Source of the DNA: Pseudomonas mangiferae | GTDB taxonomy: Bacteria; Pseudomonadota; Gammaproteobacteria; Pseudomonadales; Pseudomonadaceae | Assembly: GCF_007109405.1 (NCBI RefSeq) | Contig: NZ_VJOY01000002.1 | Location: 1 to 64,000 of the forward strand | Length of the DNA: 64,000 bases | Direction: 5' to 3' | Program-made: the position numbers and the translations under genes | Notes under the pieces: model-generated | Databases searched by the model: none | The model's input: only the letters and a program-made list of their open reading frames with translations | What the model was told of the DNA's origin: nothing | Shown here: one piece after another, positions 9,705 through 17,684 of the stretch | How positions within the stretch are numbered: position 1 is the first letter of the stretch | Layout: each line of letters opens with the position of its first letter

Positions 9705-9992
9705 TCACGCCGCCTGCCAGTTCAGGGTCAGCGCCTCCTGCCAGGCGAAGCGCTCGAAATGGCTGGCCAGGACCTCCTTCAACCGGTCCAGGTCCTCCTC
9801 GCGGGCCGCCTCGGCCCGCAGCACCAGGCCATCCTCCTGGGCCTCCAGGGTACCGACGCCAAAGGCAAATTCGATGCGCCCCTGGCGCTCGTCGTAGCGG
9901 ACCGGGATCTTGTGGGCGAAGTGTTTGCACAGGCGGCCGATGTAGCGGCCGGGGGTGTCGGTGAGGACCTTGGCGCTGGCGCGTATGCTCAT
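9705..9992 (-). CDS. DUF2218 family protein
   Basis: A 95-residue soluble protein with the DUF2218 pattern: an N-terminal TPGRYIGRLCKHFAHK, a central YDERQGRIEF strand and a C-terminal amphipathic helix. The function is unknown; members occur singly and near iron or siderophore genes in some bacteria. The start at 9992 follows GGAG eight bases upstream. It converges with the HD-GYP gene and is not obviously operonic with the NmrA-like gene upstream on the same strand (70-bp gap). Confidence 0.75.
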   Translation of the reverse strand: MSIRASAKVLTDTPGRYIGRLCKHFAHKIPVRYDERQGRIEFAFGVGTLEAQEDGLVLRAEAAREEDLDRLKEVLASHFERFAWQEALTLNWQAA

Positions 9993-10062
9993 GACGTGTT
10001 CTCCGGGAAGAAGGGATCGGGCGGTCGGATAGGGCATCCGACCGCGGCTCCGGGCGGACGAC

Positions 10063-10701
10063 TCAGTAGCCGACCGTGAAGCGGCGCCGGCTGTGCTGCG
10101 GCCGCTCGGCTTCGTCCAGCAGGGCGACCGCCAGGTCGGCGACGGAAATGTGGGCGGGCGTGTCGCCGTTCATCAGCACCTGGTCCTGGCTCAGGCGGAA
10201 GCGTCCGGTGCGTTCGCCCGGCTGCAGCAGCGCCGGCGGCGAGAGGAAGCTCCAGTCCAGTTCGGTTTCCGCCTGCAGCAGGTTCAGCGCCTGGCGCGCG
10301 CCCTCGGCGCCTTCCTTGTAGGCGGCCGGGAAGCCCTCGGTGTCGATCAGTTGCAGGCCGGGTGCCACGTACAGGCTGCCGGCGCCGCCGACGCTGAGCA
10401 GGCGCACGCCGGCGCGCTTGCTGGCGGCGATGATGGCCTGGCTGCCGCGCACGAACAGCGCGCGGATGTCCGCTTCCTTCCAGCCGGGGTTGAAGGCGTT
10501 GAGCAGTACGTCGTGGCCGGCCAGGGCCCGTGCCAGGCCATCGGCCTCGTAGGCGTCGGCCTGCACGGCGGTCAGGCGGTCCCGGGCCGGGAGTTTCTCG
10601 GGATGGCGGACCAGGGCGGTCACCTGGTGGCCACGGTTCAGGGCTTCTTCCAACAGGGCGGAACCGACGAAGCCGGTGGCGCCGATCAGGGCGATACGCA
10701 T
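10063..10701 (-). CDS. NAD(P)-binding oxidoreductase, NmrA-like atypical SDR
   Basis: A 212-residue Rossmann protein beginning with ALIGATGFVGSALLEEAL, the glycine-rich NAD(P)-binding loop of NmrA-like SDRs, followed by a conserved acidic turn around LTAVQADAYEADGL. The catalytic YxxxK is not evident, so it may be a sensor or an NAD(P)H-dependent reductase of unknown substrate. It is divergent from a LysR gene with a 110-bp shared promoter region, the usual arrangement when the LysR controls the oxidoreductase. Confidence 0.82.
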   Translation of the reverse strand: MRIALIGATGFVGSALLEEALNRGHQVTALVRHPEKLPARDRLTAVQADAYEADGLARALAGHDVLLNAFNPGWKEADIRALFVRGSQAIIAASKRAGVRLLSVGGAGSLYVAPGLQLIDTEGFPAAYKEGAEGARQALNLLQAETELDWSFLSPPALLQPGERTGRFRLSQDQVLMNGDTPAHISVADLAVALLDEAERPQHSRRRFTVGY

Positions 10702-10811
10702 GGGATGCTCCTTTGGAGTAGGGTGCGGGGTACGGTGGCGTGCATGATCGCCGCGCCCCGGAGGCGGAAAAAGGGGCTTTGGTGCCTTGCACTCTTAAGC
10801 GGAGCTTCACA

Positions 10812-11699
10812 ATGCAGCAGTTGAACCGCATGGTGGTGTTCGCCACGGTGGTGGAGAAGGGCACCATGGCCGCGGCCGCCGAGGCCCTGGGCATGAGCGC
10901 CTCGGCGGTGAGCCAGCAGATCCGCCGGCTGGAGGCGGGCACCCAGGTCAGCCTGCTGCACCGCACCACCCGCAAGCTGACCCTGACCGAGGCCGGCGCG
11001 GCGTTCTACCGCAGCTGTGCCCAGGTGCTGGAGCTGGCGCGCCAGGCCGAGCAACGCCTGGCGGAGCTGCGGGACGCGCCAGTGGGAGAACTGCGCATCG
11101 CGGCGCCGGTGGGCTTCTCCGGGCGGCCGCTGACGGATGCCCTGGCGCCGCTGCTGCAGGCCCATCCGGGCCTGAGCCTGCGGCTGTTCTTCCACGACGA
11201 GTCCATCGACCTGATCGAGCAGCGCATCGACCTGGCGATCCGCGTCGGCCACCTGGAAGACTCCAGCCTGGTGGCCCGCCACCTGGGGGATTCGCCGTTG
11301 CTGCTGTGCGCGGCGCCGGCCTACCTGGCGCGCCGGGCGCCGCTGCGCCGCCCCGAGCAGCTGCTGGAACTGGACTGGCTGAGCCTGAGCCAGGAGCGCT
11401 TCCATACCCTCGACCTGCGCCATGCCGGCAGCGGCGAGCAGCAGCGGCTGCGCATGGAGAGCCGGGTGGTGTGCAACAACATCGTCTCCCTGCGCCACTT
11501 CACCCAGGCGGGCATGGGCATCTCGGTGCAGCCGGAGGCCGAGGTCCGCGCGGAGCTGGCGGACGGCCGCCTGCAGGTGCTGCTGCCGGAGTGGAAGCTG
11601 CCGCCCCTGGGCATCTACATCGTCACGCCGCGCCGCGACGCGCAACCGAAGGTGCGCTACGCCATCGAGGCACTGCGTCACACGTTGCTGCGGGATTGA
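10812..11699 (+). CDS. LysR family regulator
   Basis: A 295-residue LysR-type regulator. The winged helix-turn-helix (~1-60) contains AAAAEALGMSASAVSQQIRR and the following LTLTEAG; the rest is a periplasmic-binding-like effector domain. It resembles the CrgA/AaeR-type subgroup. The ATG at 10812 fits the LysR N-terminus (MQQLNRMVVF); an upstream in-frame ATG would add 24 unrelated residues. It is transcribed divergently from the NmrA-like oxidoreductase, its likely target. The effector molecule is unknown. Confidence 0.87.
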   Translation: MQQLNRMVVFATVVEKGTMAAAAEALGMSASAVSQQIRRLEAGTQVSLLHRTTRKLTLTEAGAAFYRSCAQVLELARQAEQRLAELRDAPVGELRIAAPVGFSGRPLTDALAPLLQAHPGLSLRLFFHDESIDLIEQRIDLAIRVGHLEDSSLVARHLGDSPLLLCAAPAYLARRAPLRRPEQLLELDWLSLSQERFHTLDLRHAGSGEQQRLRMESRVVCNNIVSLRHFTQAGMGISVQPEAEVRAELADGRLQVLLPEWKLPPLGIYIVTPRRDAQPKVRYAIEALRHTLLRD

Positions 11700-11776
11700 C
11701 CGCGCTGCCGTGCGACGGCCGGCGGATTCCCGTATAAAGACCCCATGAGCCGCCACGAGGACAGCGACGTACACGC

Positions 11777-12670
11777 ATGAAGACACCCAGACGCATCGAA
11801 CCCCTGGTGGAAGACGGCTTGGTCGACGAGGTCGTGCGGCCGCTGATGAGCGGCAAGGAGGCGGCAGTCTACGTGGTGCGCTGCGGCAGCCAGTTGCGCT
11901 GCGCGAAGGTCTACAAGGAGGCCGACAAGCGCGGCTTTCGCCAGGCCGCCGAGTACCAGGAGGGCCGCAAGGTCCGCAACAGCCGCGATGCCCGCGCCAT
12001 GGCCAAGGGCTCCAAGCATGGCCGCAAGGAGCGCGAGGAAGCCTGGCAGAACGCCGAAGTGGCGGCGCTGTTCCGCCTGGCCGGCGCCGGGGTCAGGGTG
12101 CCCAAGCCCTACGACTTCCTCGACGGCGTGCTGCTGATGGAACTGGTCACCGATGGCGACGGCGATGTGGCGCCGCGCCTCAACGACGTGGCGCTGACCC
12201 CCGAGGATGCGCGGGAATTCCATGGCTTCATGATCGGCGAGATCGTCAAGATGCTCTGTGCCGGCCTGGTCCATGGCGACCTGTCGGAATTCAATGTGCT
12301 GTTGGGGCCGGACGGGCCGGTGATCATCGACCTGCCCCAGGCGGTGGACGCCGCCGGCAACAACCACGCGTTCCGCATGCTGGAACGGGACGTCGGCAAC
12401 ATGGCCGCCTACTTCGGCCAGTTCGCTCCGGAGTTGCTCTATACCCGCTACGCCAAGGAAATGTGGGCGCTCTTCGAGGCCGGCGACCTGACCCCCGACA
12501 GCGTACTCACCGGCGAGTACGACGAGCCGGAAGAGGACGCGGACGTCGACGCGGTGATGCGCGAGATCAAGGCCGCCCTGGCCGACCAGGCCCGCCGCGA
12601 GGCGGCCCGCGCCGAGGCCGAGGAGGACGCGCCGCCCCGCGAACCGGAGCCGCCCTGGCAGCGCTCCTGA
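11777..12670 (+). CDS. RIO1-like serine protein kinase
   Basis: A 297-residue atypical protein kinase of the RIO family. The N-terminal part has the nucleotide-loop region SGKEAAVYVV followed by the Lys of CAKVYK. The catalytic loop LVHGDLSEFNVLL carries Asp168 and Asn173, and the metal-binding Asp185 lies in IIDLPQAVD. A charged, Glu-rich tail (~245-297) ends the protein. Bacterial RIO kinases are soluble and their substrates are largely unknown. It stands alone between a LysR gene and the ferritin gene, each separated by non-coding DNA. Confidence 0.88.
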   Translation: MKTPRRIEPLVEDGLVDEVVRPLMSGKEAAVYVVRCGSQLRCAKVYKEADKRGFRQAAEYQEGRKVRNSRDARAMAKGSKHGRKEREEAWQNAEVAALFRLAGAGVRVPKPYDFLDGVLLMELVTDGDGDVAPRLNDVALTPEDAREFHGFMIGEIVKMLCAGLVHGDLSEFNVLLGPDGPVIIDLPQAVDAAGNNHAFRMLERDVGNMAAYFGQFAPELLYTRYAKEMWALFEAGDLTPDSVLTGEYDEPEEDADVDAVMREIKAALADQARREAARAEAEEDAPPREPEPPWQRS

Positions 12671-12861
12671 CCACCAGCGGACGGGTGGCGCCTGGGTCTA
12701 TCGGGACCGGGGTGCCCCGCCGTCCCGCGGCCCCGCGGTTTTCCGCTCGCCCGAAGCGCCCGCGGCAGCGTTGCCCATCACGCCCGGCGCTTGACCCGTG
12801 TCAGCATGCGCAGGATGCTTTCGCCGTTGAATGATCTTTTTCCCCTTCGAAGGAATCTCCC

Positions 12862-13326
12862 ATGCAAGGCCAGGCGGACGTCGTCGAATACCTCAAGGAC
12901 CTCCTGCGCGGCGAACTGGCCGCGCGTGACCAGTATTTCCTGCACTCGCGGATGTACGCCGACTGGGGCTTCGAGAAGCTCTACGAGCGGATCAACCACG
13001 AGATGGAGGAGGAGACCCAGCACGCCGACGCGCTGTTGCAACGCATCCTGTTCCTGGAAAGCACCCCGGACATGACCCCCAAGGCGCTCAATGCCGGTCG
13101 CACGGTGCCGGAGATGCTGCGCAACGACCTGATGCTGGAATACGAGGTGCGCGCCGCCCTGAGCAAGGGCATCGCCCTGTGCGAGCAGCATGGCGACTAC
13201 CAGAGCCGCGAGATCCTCCGGGTCCAGCTGGAAGACACCGAGGAAGATCACGCCTACTGGCTGGAGCAGCAGCTCGGCCTGATCGACCGCATCGGCCTGG
13301 AAAACTACCTGCAATCCCAGGCCTGA
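12862..13326 (+). CDS. ftnA: bacterial ferritin, FtnA type (bacterioferritin-like)
   Basis: A 154-residue four-helix ferritin that oxidises Fe(II) and stores it in a 24-mer shell. The ferroxidase ligands E18, E51 and H54 are visible in RGELAARD and [11 protein letters not shown], and the second-half ligands in LEYEVR and [13 protein letters not shown]. Position 52, the haem-ligand Met of true bacterioferritins, is Thr, as I recall for P. aeruginosa FtnA (once called BfrA); the shell should therefore be haem-free. The start is preceded by AAGGAA. No catalase gene is adjacent, unlike the P. aeruginosa locus. Confidence 0.9.
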   Translation: MQGQADVVEYLKDLLRGELAARDQYFLHSRMYADWGFEKLYERINHEMEEETQHADALLQRILFLESTPDMTPKALNAGRTVPEMLRNDLMLEYEVRAALSKGIALCEQHGDYQSREILRVQLEDTEEDHAYWLEQQLGLIDRIGLENYLQSQA

Positions 13327-13523
13327 GGCCGTCCAACCTTCCCGCACTGCGCGTCCGGTGTCCGCCGGACGCGTCGGCGACGGGCGCGCCGCGCCTGGCG
13401 GCATGCCCCGAGGTCCCGTCGTCCGGCCTTGCTGTCGACGACTGTTACTCCCCAGCTGTATCCATTTGTTTCGGCGCCAGCCTGATAGGGTGACCCGGTC
13501 ATTTCAACCGGGGAGTCTTCGCC

Positions 13524-14405
13524 GTGCCCGTGCCGCATATCCTTCTAGCCCTGCTGGTCACCCTCATCTGGGGGGTGAACTTCGTCGTCATCAAGGTGGG
13601 GTTGCATGACTTCCCTCCGCTGCTGTTCTGCGCCCTGCGCTTCGCCCTGGCGGCGCTGCCGCTGTTGATATTGCGTGGTCCGATGCCGGCGCCGTTCTGG
13701 CGCATCGTGCAGATCGGCGTGCTGCTGGGGGTGGTGAAGTTCGGCCTGCTGTTCGTCGGCATGCACCTGGGGATGCCCGCCGGCCTGTCGTCCCTGGTGC
13801 TGCAGAGCCAGGTGTTCTTCACCGTGCTGATCGCCGCCGCCCTGCTGGGTGAACGGCCCAGCCCGCGTGCCCTGGCGGGCCTGGCCCTGGCCGCGGCGGG
13901 GCTGGTGCTGATCGCCAGCGAGCGACCGATGGGCGACAGCCTGCTGGCGTTCGGGCTGGTGATCGTGGCGGCGCTGGCCTGGGCGTTCGCCAACATCGCC
14001 ACCAAGCGCTCTGGCGCCCACGACATGCTGCGGCTGATCAGCTGGGTCAGCCTGATCCCGCCCCTGCCGTTGCTGCTGCTGTCGTGGATCTTCGAGGGGC
14101 CCGAGGCCATCGGCGCCGCGCTGCACGGGATCACCTGGGGCGGCGTCGGCGCCCTGGCCTACATCGCCTTCCTCGCCACCACCGTGGGCTTCGCCCTGTG
14201 GAGCTTCCTGCTGCGGCGCTACCCGGCCAGCCTGGTGACGCCGTTCGCCCTGGCGGTGCCGATCTCCGGCCTGCTGGCGGGCTGGCTGTTCCTCGACGAG
14301 AGCCTGAGCGGCCGGGCGTTGTGGGCCTGCGTGCTGGTCTTCGGCGGCCTGGCGGTGACGGTACTGCCGGCACGCCTGTGGCGTCGGCGGGCCGCGGTCG
14401 CCTGA
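13524..14405 (+). CDS. EamA/DMT family transporter
   Basis: A 293-residue integral membrane protein with about ten hydrophobic helices arranged as two EamA repeats, the second ending in VPISGLLAGWLFLDESLSG. The first repeat begins LLALLVTLIWGVNFVVIKVGL, the classic drug/metabolite transporter opening. Relatives such as E. coli EamA export O-acetylserine and cysteine; the substrate here is unknown. The start is a GTG at 13524 with GGGGAG eight bases upstream. It converges on the siderophore receptor and has no same-strand partner. Confidence 0.87.
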   Translation: MPVPHILLALLVTLIWGVNFVVIKVGLHDFPPLLFCALRFALAALPLLILRGPMPAPFWRIVQIGVLLGVVKFGLLFVGMHLGMPAGLSSLVLQSQVFFTVLIAAALLGERPSPRALAGLALAAAGLVLIASERPMGDSLLAFGLVIVAALAWAFANIATKRSGAHDMLRLISWVSLIPPLPLLLLSWIFEGPEAIGAALHGITWGGVGALAYIAFLATTVGFALWSFLLRRYPASLVTPFALAVPISGLLAGWLFLDESLSGRALWACVLVFGGLAVTVLPARLWRRRAAVA

Positions 14406-14615
14406 GACCGCCGGCGGCCTGAAACCCGGGAACTGCCTGGGCGGCGGGGACGGGGACGGTGGGCGTCGCGCCCATCGTTCCCGCACCGGACCCGCAGGGG
14501 GCCGGGAGAGGGGCAGACGGTTCCGAGTGGGTCGTCGCCGTCTCGATGCCGCAGCCGGCATCGCCAGGAAGCGGAACGGCCCGTGCCGGCCGCTCCGCTG
14601 TGCGCTACCGGCCGC

Positions 14616-17012
14616 TTACAGCGACCACTTCACCGTCAGCATGGCGTTGCGCGGTTCGCCATAGATCACGTTGGTGGTGCTGCCGATGCCGGTGTAGTAA
14701 CGCTTGTCGAACACGTTGTTGAAGTTCAGGCGGGTGTCGACGTGCTCGCTGAGCTTGTAGCCCACCAGCAGGTCCACCAAGGTGTAGGCGTCCTGCTCGA
14801 TACGCCAGGCGCTGGCGCCGCTGCCCCCTTCGTTGTAGATGGCGTTCTGGGTGTTCAGGCTGCCGCCGACCCGCCAGCGGTTGTAGTCGCCGGGCAGGGT
14901 GTAGGTGGTGGCCAGCTTGAACAGATGGCGCGGCTGGTCGGTGTCGAACAGCTTGCCTTCGTTGGCCTTGTTGGTGTCCTTCTTGTACTTGGCTTCCACG
15001 TAGGTGTAGCCGGCGCTCAACTGCCAGTCCGGGGTGATGGCGCCGGTCAGCTCCAGGTCGATGCCCTGGCTGCGCACCTTGCCCGCCGCCTCGTAGCAGC
15101 TCACGGCCGGGTAGCTGGGGCAGGTGTTCTGGTCGTTGAGCAGCTTGGCGCGGTTCTCCTGGTCCACCTGGAACAGCGCCGCGCTGGCGTTCAGGGCGCC
15201 GTCGAAGTAGGCGGCCTTCATGCCGATCTCGTAGTTCTTGCCGGTCATGGGCTGGATCACGGCGCCGCTGGTGTCCTGGTTGTTCTGCGGCTTGAAGATG
15301 TCGGTGTAGCTGGCATAGACCGAGTAGGTCTCGTTCAGGTCGTAGATCGCGCCGGCGTACTTGGTCACGTTGCGGGTGATGCTGTACCCGTTCTGCGGCT
15401 TGACCACGTTGTTGCTCATGTTCTCGCCTTCGTAGTCGTACCAGTCCAGGCGACCGCCGAGGATCACCTTCAGCGGGTCGGTGACGCTGATGCGCGTGGT
15501 GGCGTACACGGCGTTCTGCTCGCTATCGGTCTTCAGGCCCCAGTTGCGCAGGTAATAGTTGGGCTTGGCGACGCTGCCGGAATCCCAGGTGAAGGGGTCG
15601 AGGCGGTTCGCGGTGGTGCCCCAGCCGCCGTGGCCATCGAAGGATTCCTCGCGGTTGCTGGCGCCCACCACCAGTTCGTGGGTGCGGCCCAGCAGATGGA
15701 ACGGGCCGTTGGCGTAGACGTCGTAGCTGTCGTGGTCGTCAGTGTAGATGTAGCGACCGCTGCCCTGGCTCAGGGTGCTGCCGGAGTAGCTCAGGTAGGA
15801 ACCGAGCATGTCGATCCGACCCCACAGCTTGCTGCCGGCGGCGTGCAGTTTCCAGCCATTGTCGAAGCGGTGCTCCAGCTCGCTGAAGAGGAAGGTGTTG
15901 GTGGTGTCCCAGTAGGCCCAGTCGTTGCCCAGGTAGGTGGAGCGCGACAGGTGCAGGTCCCGGCCGTCCGGCGCGGTGGGCAGGCCGCCCCAGTCGGAAT
16001 TCTTGTTGTCGTTCTGGTACGAGGCGCCGACGGTGAGGGTGGTGTCGTCGGTCAGGTCGGCTTCGCCGATGGCGTAGAACACGCCGCGCTCGGTGCCGGT
16101 GACGTCCTGGTAGCTGTCCTTGTCCTGGTAGGCGGTGACCACCCGGCCACGCAGGGTGCCGCTGTCGTTCAGCGCGCTGGAGGCATCCAGCTCGGCGCGG
16201 TAGGAATCCCAGCTGCCGGCGCTGCCGGTCAGGCTCACCTGGGGCGTGGCGGTGGGGCGCTTGCGCACCAGGTTGATGGCCGCCGACGGGCTGCCCGCGC
16301 CCTGCATCATGCCGGTGGCGCCGCGCACCACTTCCACCCGATCGAAGATCGCCATGTCGGCCGCGGAGATCACGTCCTGGGTGTAGGTGGACAGGGTGAT
16401 GGGCAGGCCGTCGTACATGATGTTGTCGACGGTGAAGCCGCGGGCGACGAAGCGCTGCCGCTCCGGGCCGTACTTCTGCAGGGTCACCCCGGTGGTGTTC
16501 TTCACCACGTCGTTGATGGTGTTGACGCCCTGGTCGTCCATCCGCTGGCGGGTCACCACGGTGACCGATTGCGGGGTCTCGCGGCCGGACAGGTTCAGCT
16601 TGGTGGCGGTGTGCATGGCGCCGGTGGTGTAGGACTGGGTGCCCTCGGTGACGCTGCTGCCGGCGACGTCCGCCTGGCTGGTGACGTTCACGCTGTCCAG
16701 TTGCAGGGAGCCGGCGGGCGCCGTGCCGGAGACGCTGGCCAGGTTGCCCTGGACGCTGCCGCTGAGCCCGGAACCGGCCAGCAGGCGCGCCAGCGCCTGG
16801 TCCGGCTCGAGCTCGCCGCGGACCGCGGCGGAGCGCTTGCCGGCGACGTCGGCGGGGGAGTAGGCGACCTTGACTCCGGTGGCTTCGGCGAAGCGCGACA
16901 GCGCGTCGGCCAGGGGCTGGGCCGGCAGGTCGAGGGCCACCGGGGCGGCGAGAACACGGGTGGAAAGGCCGAGGGCGAGGGCGACCGCGACGGAAAGGGA
17001 ATGAATACGCAT
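14616..17012 (-). CDS. TonB-dependent siderophore receptor with STN domain
   Basis: A 798-residue outer-membrane receptor for a ferric siderophore. It has a signal peptide (1-23), an STN signalling domain (~28-85), a plug domain starting near the Ser/Thr-rich TGAMHTATKLNL stretch with GRETPQSVTVVTRQR, and a 22-strand barrel ending in the aromatic C-terminal AMLTVKWSL. The barrel motif RFVARGF and the FpvA/FoxA-like layout point to a hydroxamate-type siderophore, but the ligand is not readable. STN receptors normally pair with a FecR/FecI-type regulator and sigma factor; none lies next to it. The start at 17012 gives a proper signal peptide. A Fur-box-like site lies upstream at 17189-17207. 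Confidence 0.92.
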   Translation of the reverse strand: MRIHSLSVAVALALGLSTRVLAAPVALDLPAQPLADALSRFAEATGVKVAYSPADVAGKRSAAVRGELEPDQALARLLAGSGLSGSVQGNLASVSGTAPAGSLQLDSVNVTSQADVAGSSVTEGTQSYTTGAMHTATKLNLSGRETPQSVTVVTRQRMDDQGVNTINDVVKNTTGVTLQKYGPERQRFVARGFTVDNIMYDGLPITLSTYTQDVISAADMAIFDRVEVVRGATGMMQGAGSPSAAINLVRKRPTATPQVSLTGSAGSWDSYRAELDASSALNDSGTLRGRVVTAYQDKDSYQDVTGTERGVFYAIGEADLTDDTTLTVGASYQNDNKNSDWGGLPTAPDGRDLHLSRSTYLGNDWAYWDTTNTFLFSELEHRFDNGWKLHAAGSKLWGRIDMLGSYLSYSGSTLSQGSGRYIYTDDHDSYDVYANGPFHLLGRTHELVVGASNREESFDGHGGWGTTANRLDPFTWDSGSVAKPNYYLRNWGLKTDSEQNAVYATTRISVTDPLKVILGGRLDWYDYEGENMSNNVVKPQNGYSITRNVTKYAGAIYDLNETYSVYASYTDIFKPQNNQDTSGAVIQPMTGKNYEIGMKAAYFDGALNASAALFQVDQENRAKLLNDQNTCPSYPAVSCYEAAGKVRSQGIDLELTGAITPDWQLSAGYTYVEAKYKKDTNKANEGKLFDTDQPRHLFKLATTYTLPGDYNRWRVGGSLNTQNAIYNEGGSGASAWRIEQDAYTLVDLLVGYKLSEHVDTRLNFNNVFDKRYYTGIGSTTNVIYGEPRNAMLTVKWSL

Positions 17013-17188
17013 GGGGGGTCCTGGGTGTGGGCAGCGCATCCCTGTCATGTCCGGGCCGGCGATCCGCGTCGGCGTGGGGTTCGCTGCGTTTGCTACCAGG
17101 AAGAGGGCATCGCCGGAGGAGGGCGTGCCGGGTGTTCGCTCGATGCGCAACCGCAGGGGTGCGCAGAGTAAGGTCTAGGTAAAGGGAA

Positions 17189-17207
17189 GTAAATAAGAAT
17201 CTATATC
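17189..17207. promoter_or_regulatory. Fur box candidate upstream of siderophore receptor
   Basis: This 19-bp AT-rich site matches the classical Fur consensus at 13 of 19 positions by my own alignment. It lies in an unusually AT-rich patch between cueR and the receptor gene, 177 bp upstream of the receptor start. Binding and iron repression are inferred. Confidence 0.5.
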
Positions 17208-17249
17208 ACTTGATATGGAATTCTATCCGTATTGGCTTCTCGTTCGTTT

Positions 17250-17684
17250 TCAGTCCGATGGTGGCTGCGAGGCGGGTGTGGCGGCGGTGCAGTAGCCGCC
17301 GCTTTCCAGGTCCCGCAGGATCGGGCAGTCCGGGCGGTCGTCGCCTTGGCAATGGCCCACCAGCTCGGCCAGGGTGTCCCGCAGGCCGCTGAGTTCGGCG
17401 ATGCGCTTGTCCAGGGCCTGGATGTGGGCGCCGGCCAGGGCCTTCACGTCGGCGCTGGCGCGCTGGCGGTCCTGCCACAGGGCCAGCAGCCGGCCCACTT
17501 CCTCCAGGGCGAAGCCCAGGTCACGGGCGCGCTTGATGAACCCCAGGGTGTGCAGGTCGCGCTCGCCGTACTGGCGGTAGCCGCTATCGCTGCGCCCGGC
17601 GGCGGGCAGCAGGCCGATGGCTTCGTAGTAGCGGATCATCTTGGCGCTGAGGCCGGAGCGCCGCGCCGCCTGGCCGATGTTCAC
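17250..17684 (-). CDS. cueR: Cu(I)-responsive MerR regulator CueR
   Basis: A 144-residue MerR-family activator that senses cytoplasmic Cu(I) and unwinds promoters with a 19-bp spacer. The N-terminal winged helix (1-70) begins [20 protein letters not shown]. The metal site is diagnostic: Cys112 and Cys120 sit exactly at the E. coli CueR positions, with Ser77 marking selectivity for monovalent ions. The start is a GTG at 17684 whose last bases overlap the copA stop codon (GTGA), so it is translationally coupled to copA. A His/Cys-containing tail extends past the loop. Targets are the CueR-type promoters at 20089-20119 and 21256-21286. Confidence 0.95.
   Translation of the reverse strand: MNIGQAARRSGLSAKMIRYYEAIGLLPAAGRSDSGYRQYGERDLHTLGFIKRARDLGFALEEVGRLLALWQDRQRASADVKALAGAHIQALDKRIAELSGLRDTLAELVGHCQGDDRPDCPILRDLESGGYCTAATPASQPPSD

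Noticed and set aside
14583-17171. 862-codon open frame on the plus strand opposite the siderophore receptor
   Set aside because: The receptor on the minus strand has a signal peptide, STN, plug and barrel; the plus-strand frame has no recognisable feature.
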